Source: Bacillota bacterium
GTDB taxonomy: Bacteria > Bacillota > Clostridia > Peptostreptococcales > Anaerovoracaceae
Length of the DNA: 9,573 nucleotides
Direction of reading: 5' to 3'
Assembly: GCA_029219125.1 (NCBI GenBank)
Contig: JAQXSU010000029.1
Coordinates: 1 to 9,573 of the forward strand
The notes beneath the pieces were generated by a model. The model was not told the DNA's origin. It saw only the letters and a program-made list of their open reading frames with translations, and did not search any database. Positions within the stretch are counted from its first letter, which is position 1; the number at the start of each line of letters is the position of its first letter. Of this stretch, positions 1-5,651 are shown piece by piece. Made by a program: the position numbers and the translations under genes.

Positions 1-1262
1 AAAACAAGTTATTTTTCGACGGCTGCGACACAACTGCACTTGCAGCCAAGTACGGCACTCCTCTGTATGTGTACTCCGAGAATGATATCATCGGCAGGTT
101 TGCGGAACTGCAGAAGGATTTCGTTGAAAAGTACCCGAACACGAGAGTTGCGTATGCCGCCAAGGCATTCTTCCCGGTGGCCATGGCCAAGCTGGTTGAC
201 CAGTGCGGCATGTGCGTAGATGTGGTTTCCGGCGGAGAACTGTATACGGCGATCAAAGCAGGTTTCCCTGCTGAAAAAATCGAATTCAACGGAAATAATA
301 AGAGCAGAAAAGAACTGGAGATGGCCATTGAATACGGAATCGGCAGGATCATTGTGGACAGCCTGCAGGAACTGGCCATCATCGAAGAAATCTGTAAGGA
401 AAAAGACAAGACTGCGAAAATTCTGTTCCGTGTTACACCGGGCGTGAAGAGCAGTTCTCATGACTACATTGTAACCGGAAAGAAGGATTCCAAATTCGGT
501 ATTCCTCTGGATGATGAAATTGTTCTGCCGCAGGTGAAGGCAGCCATCGATTCTCCGTACATTGATTTTTTCGGTATCCACTTCCATGTAGGTTCTCAGC
601 TTTTCGACAACGGTTCCCATCTTCAGGCAACTGATATCATTCTGCAGCTTGCAGGCAAGATCAAGGAAAACTTCGGTTATGACCTGAAGGAAATCAACGT
701 GGGAGGCGGTTTCGGCGTCACCTATGTGGACGAAGAAAGAAAATCCTACAGCTATTTCCTGGATCCGATCATGGAAAAGATTGATGCATATTATGCGGAG
801 CAGGGTGTTCAGAGACCGAATGTGGTCATCGAACCGGGCAGAAGTATTGCTGCAGAAGCAGGAATCACCCTGTACACTGTGGGAAGTATTAAGGAAATTC
901 CGGGAATCCGGACCTATATGTCTGTAGACGGCGGTATGACGGATAACATTCGTCCGGCTCTGTACCAGGCTGTTTACACCGGTGTCCTTGCCAACAAGGC
1001 AGAAGAAGAAAAGACGGAAACACTTACTGTATGCGGTAAGTGCTGCGAATCCGGCGATATTCTGATTCACGATCTGCAGGTCGCCAAGCCGGAAGCAGGC
1101 GATATCTTCGCCATCTTCTCCACCGGTGCTTACGGATATACCATGGCAAGCAATTACAACAAGAACCCGATTCCGGGCGTGGTATTCGTAAAAGACGGAG
1201 CGGACCGTCTGGTGGTAAAACCGCAGACCTATGAGGATATGCTGAAAAACGAAATTCTCTAA
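1..1262 (+). CDS. lysA: Diaminopimelate decarboxylase, 5'-truncated by the window edge
   Basis: This PLP-dependent, fold-type III decarboxylase converts meso-diaminopimelate to L-lysine and CO2 in the cytoplasm, the last step of lysine synthesis. The reading frame is open from base 3 and already encodes family sequence (FFDGCD, then KYGTPLYVYS), so the true start lies before the window; the internal GTG at 69 is not the start. Visible motifs are YAAKA with the PLP Schiff-base lysine codon at 162-164, DVVSGGEL, the HFHVGSQ strand, the phosphate-binding GGGFG at 702-716, EPGRS at 831-845, and GKCCESGD. The second Cys of that last motif (1044-1046) matches the catalytic Cys supplied across the dimer. 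The ending ENEIL-type C terminus and TAA at 1260-1262 are intact. GNNKS after the barrel strand favours lysA over ornithine or carboxynorspermidine decarboxylases. Its promoter and any lysine riboswitch would lie outside the window. Confidence 0.95.
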   Translation, partial: NKLFFDGCDTTALAAKYGTPLYVYSENDIIGRFAELQKDFVEKYPNTRVAYAAKAFFPVAMAKLVDQCGMCVDVVSGGELYTAIKAGFPAEKIEFNGNNKSRKELEMAIEYGIGRIIVDSLQELAIIEEICKEKDKTAKILFRVTPGVKSSSHDYIVTGKKDSKFGIPLDDEIVLPQVKAAIDSPYIDFFGIHFHVGSQLFDNGSHLQATDIILQLAGKIKENFGYDLKEINVGGGFGVTYVDEERKSYSYFLDPIMEKIDAYYAEQGVQRPNVVIEPGRSIAAEAGITLYTVGSIKEIPGIRTYMSVDGGMTDNIRPALYQAVYTGVLANKAEEEKTETLTVCGKCCESGDILIHDLQVAKPEAGDIFAIFSTGAYGYTMASNYNKNPIPGVVFVKDGADRLVVKPQTYEDMLKNEIL

Positions 1263-1284
1263 ATCATACACATACACTTGCCCG

Positions 1285-1313
1285 AAGCACAACCCGATCC
1301 GGGTTGTGCTTTT
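1285..1313 (+). terminator. Terminator-like hairpin after lysA
   Basis: A perfect 12-bp stem pairs 1285-1296 (AAGCACAACCCG) with 1300-1311 (CGGGTTGTGCTT) around an ATC loop. The T-run is only four bases (1310-1313) and is followed by CGC. It may be a partial terminator: no convincing promoter is visible between it and the next gene, so some read-through is probably needed to express the downstream pair. Confidence 0.65.
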
Positions 1314-1336
1314 CGCACGCTTTGAAAGGAAATATT

Positions 1337-2107
1337 ATGGATTTTGAAAAAAGAGCAGAAGGACTGAAAGGAAGCGTCGGCGTTTATTTCCGCAATCTGA
1401 GAACGGGAGATACGAAGGGATTGCTGCAGGACAGAGAATTCCATCCTGCCAGCATCATTAAGCTGCCTGTGGTAATGGCCATTTACAAGATGGCGGCAGA
1501 AGGAAAAGCCGATCTGGATGAAAAGCTGAAAGTGACCTATGAGAAACGTGTGCCCAGCTGCGGTGCCTTCAATGCCTTTACCGACGAGCCGGTGGTGGAT
1601 ATCAGAACCCTCTGCAACCTGACCATAACTATCAGCGATAATACCGGAGCCAATCTGCTGATCGATCATTACGGCATCAAGACGCTCAATGGACAGTTCC
1701 GCGAAATGGGACTGAAAAAAACCCATCTGGAGCGGCTTTTTTATGATGACGCCATGCAGGAAAAAGGGTATAATAATAAGGCAGTACCGGAAGAAATCGG
1801 GTTCCTTCTGGAACAGATTTACAAGGGCGAATTTGTCAGCAGGGAAGTTTCCGATGCTATCTGGGATATCCTGGAGCAGCAGCAGGACCGTGCAGGCATT
1901 CCGGCATATATCGAAGAGGAAGCGCCGGTGGGAAACAAGACCGGCGGCGCCAGAGGCATTACGGCGGACGCAGCACTGGTGAAAGGAGATTTCCCCTTCG
2001 TTCTTGTGATCCTTTTCAATGAAACCTATGTGCCGGAGGCGGATGAATGGATGCGCCATCTGGCGAGAGATATTTTCGAGGAGCTGAAACATGGCAGCAG
2101 AATATAG
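1337..2107 (+). CDS. Class A beta-lactamase-fold serine hydrolase, cytoplasmic type
   Basis: The 256-residue protein carries the three active-site motifs of the class A beta-lactamase/PBP superfamily: S39-I-I-K42 (nucleophile and general base), S100-D101-N102, and K201-T202-G203. The ATG at 1337 is chosen because GAAAGGA lies 7 bases upstream; extending to an earlier TTG at 1304 would run through the lysA hairpin. There is no signal peptide: the N terminus (MDFEKRAEG) is charged, so the protein is predicted to stay in the cytoplasm, unlike secreted resistance enzymes. By hand alignment of the omega loop (LERLFYDDAM), the position of the deacylating Glu166 is occupied by F135, so efficient beta-lactam hydrolysis is unlikely. 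It could be an esterase, amidase or peptide hydrolase; the substrate is not known. It overlaps the next gene by 17 bp, indicating a translationally coupled pair. Confidence 0.85.
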   Translation: MDFEKRAEGLKGSVGVYFRNLRTGDTKGLLQDREFHPASIIKLPVVMAIYKMAAEGKADLDEKLKVTYEKRVPSCGAFNAFTDEPVVDIRTLCNLTITISDNTGANLLIDHYGIKTLNGQFREMGLKKTHLERLFYDDAMQEKGYNNKAVPEEIGFLLEQIYKGEFVSREVSDAIWDILEQQQDRAGIPAYIEEEAPVGNKTGGARGITADAALVKGDFPFVLVILFNETYVPEADEWMRHLARDIFEELKHGSRI

Positions 2108-2492
2108 CAGAAATGAAAATGTAACTTATAATATACCACAGCAGTTTGCAGATAAAAAGATCGGAGCCTGTCCGTTCTGCGGCACGGAACATCCGGGATG
2201 GCTAGTGCGGGAAGAATGGAAGCTGCTGGGAAGCAACGAGTATTATTTTAAATGCCCTCACTGCGAGACGGAACTGATGGTTCTGAAGGATGACGTGACA
2301 GGAATGGCCTTTACGAAGAATACGCCTTCCGGTAAGAAAAAAGCATCGGAAGGAAAAATCATGAATGAACCGTATGTCACGGTGGTGAAGATCGGATTTT
2401 CCGCCAAAACCCATGATAATATTCTTCTGCAGGGTGAAGATATGCCGGTGCGGAAGCTGAAGCAGGTGATGGAGGAACTGCGAAAAAAATAG
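2091..2492 (+). CDS. Small zinc-ribbon protein of unknown function
   Basis: The 133-residue protein contains two CPxC knuckles, C27-P-F-C30 and C55-P-H-C58, spaced as in a treble-clef or zinc-ribbon fold. A basic linker follows (around residues 79-86, SGKKKAS), then a C-terminal segment with predicted beta strand (PYVTVVKIGF) and a charged helix (VRKLKQVMEELRKK). No signal peptide or membrane segment is seen. The ATG at 2091 lies inside the end of the upstream hydrolase gene, with GAGGAG at 2078-2083 and a 7-base gap, so ribosomes finishing or passing the hydrolase gene can load here. Zinc ribbons of this kind often bind nucleic acid or protein, but no family-specific function is recognised. 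No clear terminator follows. Confidence 0.75.
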   Translation: MAAEYSRNENVTYNIPQQFADKKIGACPFCGTEHPGWLVREEWKLLGSNEYYFKCPHCETELMVLKDDVTGMAFTKNTPSGKKKASEGKIMNEPYVTVVKIGFSAKTHDNILLQGEDMPVRKLKQVMEELRKK

Positions 2493-2550
2493 CCGGATTC
2501 TGCGCAGGCTGCATAGATTGCACAGATTTCTGCACATATTTGCACGGATT
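2492..2550. repeat. Degenerate 9-bp repeats upstream of the rpsO promoter
   Basis: Four close variants of one motif occur in the same orientation: GCATAGATT (2511-2519), GCACAGATT (2520-2528), GCACATATT (2532-2540) and GCACGGATT (2542-2550). A weaker copy, GCCGGATT, is at 2492-2499. Start-to-start spacings are 9, 12 and 10 bases, near one helical turn. They end 14 bases before the -35 box of the rpsO promoter, so they could be a protein-binding array, or chance in low-complexity sequence. Confidence 0.4.
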
Positions 2551-2563
2551 ATACATAAAATAA

Positions 2564-2592
2564 TTGACAGTGCATAGAATCTGTGTTAGTAT
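2564..2592 (+). promoter_or_regulatory. Sigma-A promoter of rpsO
   Basis: A perfect -35 TTGACA (2564-2569) is followed by a 17-base spacer and the -10 TAGTAT (2587-2592), with an extended -10 TG at 2584-2585. Transcription should begin near 2599, giving a leader of about 85 bases before the S15 start codon. Confidence 0.85.
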
Positions 2593-2598
2593 AAATTG

Positions 2599-2675
2599 TT
2601 GCGTTTTGTACCTTTTGCTTAGTCCACCCGAAACTCCGACGGATCACTCAGCAGAAGGCGAAGAAAGAAAAGGAG
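2599..2675 (+). promoter_or_regulatory. Structured rpsO mRNA leader, candidate S15 autoregulatory element
   Basis: CCTTTTGCT (2611-2619) pairs with AGCAGAAGG (2650-2658) in nine consecutive pairs with one G-U. Inside it, AGT (2621-2623) can pair with ACT (2646-2648), and CCG (2628-2630) with CGG (2640-2642). The same CCTTTT (2611-2616) can instead pair with AAAAGG (2668-2673), which covers part of the S15 Shine-Dalgarno sequence. This gives two mutually exclusive folds, one of which hides the ribosome site. S15 represses its own mRNA through leader structures in several bacteria; that this leader works that way is inferred. Confidence 0.55.
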
Positions 2676-2683
2676 AAAAGAAA

Positions 2684-2950
2684 ATGATTACAAAGGAAAT
2701 CAAACAGCAGATTATTAAGGACTATCAGTTAAAGGAAGGCGATACCGGTTCCCCGGAAGTTCAGGTTGCCATCCTGACTTACAGAATCAATGACCTGAAT
2801 GAGCACTTAAAGGTTCATAAGAAGGACCATCACTCCAGAAGAGGTCTGTTAAAGATGGTAGGTCAGAGAAGAAACCTTCTGGCATATCTGAAGGAAACCG
2901 ACCTGGAGAGATACAGAACTCTGATCGCACGTTTAGGACTGAGAAAGTAA
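2684..2950 (+). CDS. rpsO: 30S ribosomal protein S15
   Basis: The 88-residue product matches the usual S15 length. S15 is a primary binding protein of 16S rRNA that contacts the central-domain three-way junction and helps form the subunit bridge. Family sequence is clear throughout: GDTGSPEVQVAILTYRI (residues 19-35), the conserved HKKDHHSRRGLL (45-56) including the rRNA-contacting HHSRR, the GQRRNLLAYL segment (60-69), and the terminal YRTLIARLGLRK. The start is the ATG at 2684, with AGGAG at 2671-2675; earlier in-frame starts would lie in the promoter and leader. The gene has its own promoter and terminator, and pnp follows, an order widely conserved in bacteria. Confidence 0.98.
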   Translation: MITKEIKQQIIKDYQLKEGDTGSPEVQVAILTYRINDLNEHLKVHKKDHHSRRGLLKMVGQRRNLLAYLKETDLERYRTLIARLGLRK

Positions 2951-2961
2951 TCGCGGAATTT

Positions 2962-2989
2962 AAGCGGGGCGTCAAACCCCGCTTTTATT
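2962..2989 (+). terminator. Rho-independent terminator of rpsO
   Basis: AAGCGGGG (2962-2969) pairs perfectly with CCCCGCTT (2977-2984) around the loop CGTCAAA, and TTTTATT follows (2983-2989). The GC-rich 8-bp stem and U-tract are typical. It separates rpsO from pnp, perhaps with read-through. Confidence 0.9.
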
Positions 2990-3054
2990 GTATCACTTAA
3001 ATCCGGAAAAACCGGAAATGAAAACCAACCAGAAAACGCCGTGCACCGGTTATG

Positions 3055-3060
3055 TATGAT
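3055..3060 (+). promoter_or_regulatory. Possible -10 box for pnp
   Basis: TATGAT at 3055-3060 resembles a -10 hexamer, but no good -35 lies 16-18 bases upstream (the region reads GAAAAC). If used, transcription would begin inside the hairpin that follows, which would break that structure. Read-through from rpsO is the alternative source of pnp mRNA. Confidence 0.25.
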
Positions 3061-3126
3061 GTGACTCTCTGAAAGAACTCACAACGCAGAACAGAGCAGA
3101 TGAGAGAGTTTTTTCCGAGAGTCATA
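3060..3126 (+). promoter_or_regulatory. Long hairpin in the pnp leader
   Basis: Bases 3060-3069 pair with 3117-3126, and 3071-3080 (GAAAGAACTC) pair with 3106-3115 (GAGTTTTTTC). Only one mismatch (3070/3116) and two G-U pairs interrupt 21 positions; the loop is about 25 bases. It ends 29 bases before the SD sequence. Alternative pairings exist: ACTCTCT (3064-3070) with AGAGAGT (3103-3109) directly before six Ts, which looks like a terminator, and TTTTTTCC (3109-3116) with GGAAAAAA (3160-3167), which overlaps the SD. E. coli pnp has a comparable leader hairpin cut by RNase III; the parallel here is inferred. Confidence 0.7.
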
Positions 3127-3167
3127 CGGAAATGGGCATTGGCGCGAAAAGAAACAGGAGGAAAAAA

Positions 3168-5270
3168 ATGCCTAGATTTACAGATTACAGAACATTCATG
3201 TATCCCCTTGGCGGACGCCTTTTACAGATTGAAATCGGCAAGGTCTGCGAACAGGCCAACGGCCAGGCGTGGGTACGCTACGGAGACACTGTGGTAAACG
3301 TTACCGTATGCTGTTCCAAAGAGCCGAAGGAAGGAATCGATTTCTTCCCGCTGAGCTGCGATTTTGAAGAAAGAATGTACTCGGTCGGAAAGATTCCGGG
3401 TGGTTTCATCAAGAGAGAAGGACGCCCTTCCGAACATGCTATCCTGACTTCCCGTCTGATGGACCGGCCGCTTCGTCCGCTGTTCCCGAAGGGATTCTAT
3501 AACGATGTGGTTGTCGTTGCAACCTGCATGTCTGTTGACCCGGACTGCAGCCCGGAAATTGCGGCCATGATCGGTTCTTCCATTGCAATTGCATGCTCCG
3601 ATATTCCATGGGACGGCCCGACTGCTTCCGTAAAAGTCGGCAGAGTTGACGGAAGATTCGTCATCAACCCGACTCTGGCACAGAGAGAAGTGTCCGACAT
3701 CGACATGACCGTTGCCGGCACGAAAGACGCGATTATGATGGTAGAAGCAGGTGCGAAGGAAGTCCCTGAAATGGATATGCTGGATGCGATTCTGTTTGCC
3801 CATGAAGAAATTAAGAAACTGGTTGAATTCATCGATCAGATCGTTGTGGAAGTGGGCAGAGAAAAGATGAAGGTAGAGCTCTACAAGCCGATGGAAGAAA
3901 TCGACGAGGCGGTAAGAGCTTATGCAACACCGAAGATGAGAGAAGCAATCCACACTGCAGACAAGATGGAAAGACTGGAAAACATGGATGCAGTGGAAGT
4001 GGAAACTAAAGAATACTTCGCAGAGACATATCCGGATAACATGAAGGACATCGAATCTGTATTATACAACATCACCAAAGAGTCTGTAAGGGGCATGATC
4101 CTGGATGAAGGCGTTCGTCCGGACAACAGAAAGTGCGATGAAATCAGACCGATTTTCTGTGAAACAGGACTGCTCCCGAGAGTTCACGGTACAGGACTTT
4201 TCAAGAGAGGACAGACACAGGTCCTTTCTTCCTGCACACTGGCCCCTGCTTCCGAAGCACAGACCATCGACGGTATTACAGAACAGACGGAAAAGAGATA
4301 TATTCATCACTACAACTTCCCTGGATATTCCACCGGTGAAGCGAAATCTCCGCGTTCCCCTGGAAGAAGAGAAATCGGTCACGGTGCCCTGGCAGAAAGA
4401 GCACTGCTCCCTGTTATCCCTCCGGTAGAAGAATTCCCATATGCAATCAGAGTGGTATCTGATGTATTATCTTCCAACGGTTCCACCTCCATGGGTTCCA
4501 CCTGCGGTTCATGCCTGGCTCTGATGGATGCCGGCGTTCCGATCAAGCGCCCGGTTGCAGGTATTGCAATGGGTCTGATTGAAAGAGTAAAGGAAGACGG
4601 CAGTTCTGAATTTGCTATCCTGTCCGACATTCAGGGTATGGAAGACTTCCTGGGCGATATGGACTTTAAGGTAACCGGTACCGAAGTCGGTGTCACTGCA
4701 ATCCAGATGGATATCAAGGTACACGGTCTGTCCAGAGACATTCTGGAAAAAGCCCTCAGACAGGCAAAAGAAGGCAGAATGTTCATCATGGAAAAAATGC
4801 TGGAAGAAATCCCTGCACCTCGTGCAGAAATGTCCAAGTACGCACCGCGTGCCCTTTCCCTCGTGATCAATCCGGACAAGATCAGAATTGTCATCGGTAA
4901 GGGCGGCGAAACCATCAACGGTCTGGTGGAAAAATACGACGTCAAGATCGATATCAATGATGACGGTCTGGTTTCCATCTACGGAACGGACGGCGAGAAA
5001 GCAGAAGCCTGCAAGCACGAAATTGAAATCCTCACAAAAGATGTGGAAGTCGGCGAAGTCTATGAAGGAAAAGTCACACGCATCATGAACTTCGGTGCAT
5101 TTATCGAAATCCTCCCTGGCAAGGAAGGCCTGCTGCACATCTCCAAGATGGCTAAGGAAAGAGTGGAAAAAGTAGAAGATGTGATGAACATCGGCGATGT
5201 GGTAAAGGTCAAAGTTACCGAAATCGACAGCCAGAACAGAATCAATCTGTCCAGAAAGGAGCTGCTGTAA
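3168..5270 (+). CDS. pnp: Polyribonucleotide nucleotidyltransferase (PNPase)
   Basis: PNPase is a trimeric 3'-to-5' phosphorolytic exoribonuclease that degrades mRNA to nucleoside diphosphates and can also polymerise RNA. The 700-residue protein has the standard order: a first RNase PH-like domain (about 10-145), a helical linker, a second RNase PH domain (about 315-540), a KH domain with GKGG at 577-580, and an S1 domain from about 629 to the end (GEVYEGKVTRIMNFGAF). In the second core domain, GREIGHGALAERAL, the phosphate loop SNGSTSM (436-442), and D493, D499 and K501 of the EDFLGDMDFK motif match known catalytic positions. The ATG at 3168 has AGGAGG at 3156-3161 with a 6-base gap; the in-frame ATG at 3132 lacks an SD. 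The C terminus ends right after S1, with no acidic tail. Confidence 0.98.
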   Translation: MPRFTDYRTFMYPLGGRLLQIEIGKVCEQANGQAWVRYGDTVVNVTVCCSKEPKEGIDFFPLSCDFEERMYSVGKIPGGFIKREGRPSEHAILTSRLMDRPLRPLFPKGFYNDVVVVATCMSVDPDCSPEIAAMIGSSIAIACSDIPWDGPTASVKVGRVDGRFVINPTLAQREVSDIDMTVAGTKDAIMMVEAGAKEVPEMDMLDAILFAHEEIKKLVEFIDQIVVEVGREKMKVELYKPMEEIDEAVRAYATPKMREAIHTADKMERLENMDAVEVETKEYFAETYPDNMKDIESVLYNITKESVRGMILDEGVRPDNRKCDEIRPIFCETGLLPRVHGTGLFKRGQTQVLSSCTLAPASEAQTIDGITEQTEKRYIHHYNFPGYSTGEAKSPRSPGRREIGHGALAERALLPVIPPVEEFPYAIRVVSDVLSSNGSTSMGSTCGSCLALMDAGVPIKRPVAGIAMGLIERVKEDGSSEFAILSDIQGMEDFLGDMDFKVTGTEVGVTAIQMDIKVHGLSRDILEKALRQAKEGRMFIMEKMLEEIPAPRAEMSKYAPRALSLVINPDKIRIVIGKGGETINGLVEKYDVKIDINDDGLVSIYGTDGEKAEACKHEIEILTKDVEVGEVYEGKVTRIMNFGAFIEILPGKEGLLHISKMAKERVEKVEDVMNIGDVVKVKVTEIDSQNRINLSRKELL

Positions 5271-5297
5271 CAGCACATTTCTTCGCAAAATCTATCA

Positions 5298-5329
5298 CCC
5301 CGGCGCATTCAAACGTCGGGGATTTTTTT
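5298..5329 (+). terminator. Rho-independent terminator of pnp
   Basis: CCCCGGCG (5298-5305) pairs with CGTCGGGG (5314-5321), eight pairs with one G-U, around CATTCAAA. One A and seven Ts follow (5323-5329). It lies 27 bases after the pnp stop codon. Confidence 0.95.
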
Positions 5330-5585
5330 ATGCACAGACGCATTGCTTCCTCAGGAGCTGCTATGCAGAAATTAGTAAAAAGCCGATCACTGTGTCAAAA
5401 GTGTATCGGTTTTTCTTTCTTTTTGCAGATTTTCTGTAAAATAAATAAAAGGTTGCTTTTTTCGCGCTTTTCTCGTTTTTGGCATGTGTTTTCTCTTTTT
5501 TCGTCAACCAGATTTCGATTTGGACTCCTCTCAGGTTGACCCAATATTTTACATTTTCAACAGCCTGCGAAAAAAAGAGATTCGG
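5330..5585. other. T-rich spacer between pnp and the SDR gene
   Basis: No convincing gene is seen. The two short open frames starting at 5330 and 5479 lack SD sequences and encode low-complexity Phe/Arg/Ser-rich peptides. The plus strand is strongly T-rich from about 5408 to 5512. Beyond the hairpin listed at 5377-5414, a perfect 7-bp inverted repeat GTCAACC (5513-5519) / GGTTGAC (5534-5540) is present with a 14-base nonpairing interior. A weak stem occurs at 5345-5358. A small RNA is possible but no strong promoter for one was found. Confidence 0.4.
5377..5414 (+). terminator. Second terminator-like hairpin downstream of pnp
   Basis: CCGAT (5383-5387) pairs with ATCGG (5405-5409), flanked by AAAAA (5377-5381) and TTTTT (5410-5414), with an inner ACT (5389-5391) / AGT (5400-5402). 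The A and T flanks make it symmetrical, so it could act on both strands. It may back up the pnp terminator or end an unrecognised small transcript. Confidence 0.45.
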
Positions 5586-5636
5586 AAAAAGGCAGCCGCG
5601 TAACGGATTTTTTCCGTTAACGCGACCGCCTTTTTT
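5586..5636 (-). terminator. Bidirectional terminator of the SDR gene
   Basis: An inner stem pairs CGCGT-AACGGA (5597-5607) with TCCGTT-A-ACGCG (5613-5624), leaving one bulged A and a five-T loop. An outer stem pairs AAAAAGGC (5586-5593) with GCCTTTTT (5628-5635) across a 3x3 internal loop. It sits 16 bases beyond the SDR stop on the minus strand and carries a U-tract in both directions. Confidence 0.85.
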
Positions 5637-5651
5637 GATGTATCGGGTAGA

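Noticed and set aside
9..1292. Minus-strand 427-codon open frame opposite lysA
   Set aside because: It mirrors the lysA codons, its product is rich in His/Phe/Cys without family motifs, and it lacks an SD; lysA on the plus strand is unmistakable.
1259..2092. Minus-strand 277-codon open frame opposite the serine hydrolase
   Set aside because: It is a shadow of a plus-strand gene with intact active-site motifs and has no recognisable domain.
2564..2683. N-terminal extension of S15 from a TTG at 2564
   Set aside because: That TTG is the first part of the -35 box; the 88-residue S15 from 2684 has the family's length and a proper SD.
3002..3016. Hairpin TCCGG-AAAAA-CCGGA after the rpsO terminator
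   Set aside because: The 5-bp stem has no T-run and no clear partner; too small to assign a role.
3132..3167. Earlier pnp start at the ATG at 3132
   Set aside because: It has no SD, while the ATG at 3168 has a perfect AGGAGG and gives the conserved N terminus.
4509..5288. Minus-strand 259-codon open frame opposite pnp
   Set aside because: It lies wholly within pnp and the pnp 3' end, and its composition reflects antisense of acidic codons.
5371..5398. Minus-strand promoter-like TTGACA at 5398-5393
   Set aside because: The best -10 (TACTAA) gives a 15-base spacer, and it would drive transcription into the pnp terminator with no gene downstream.
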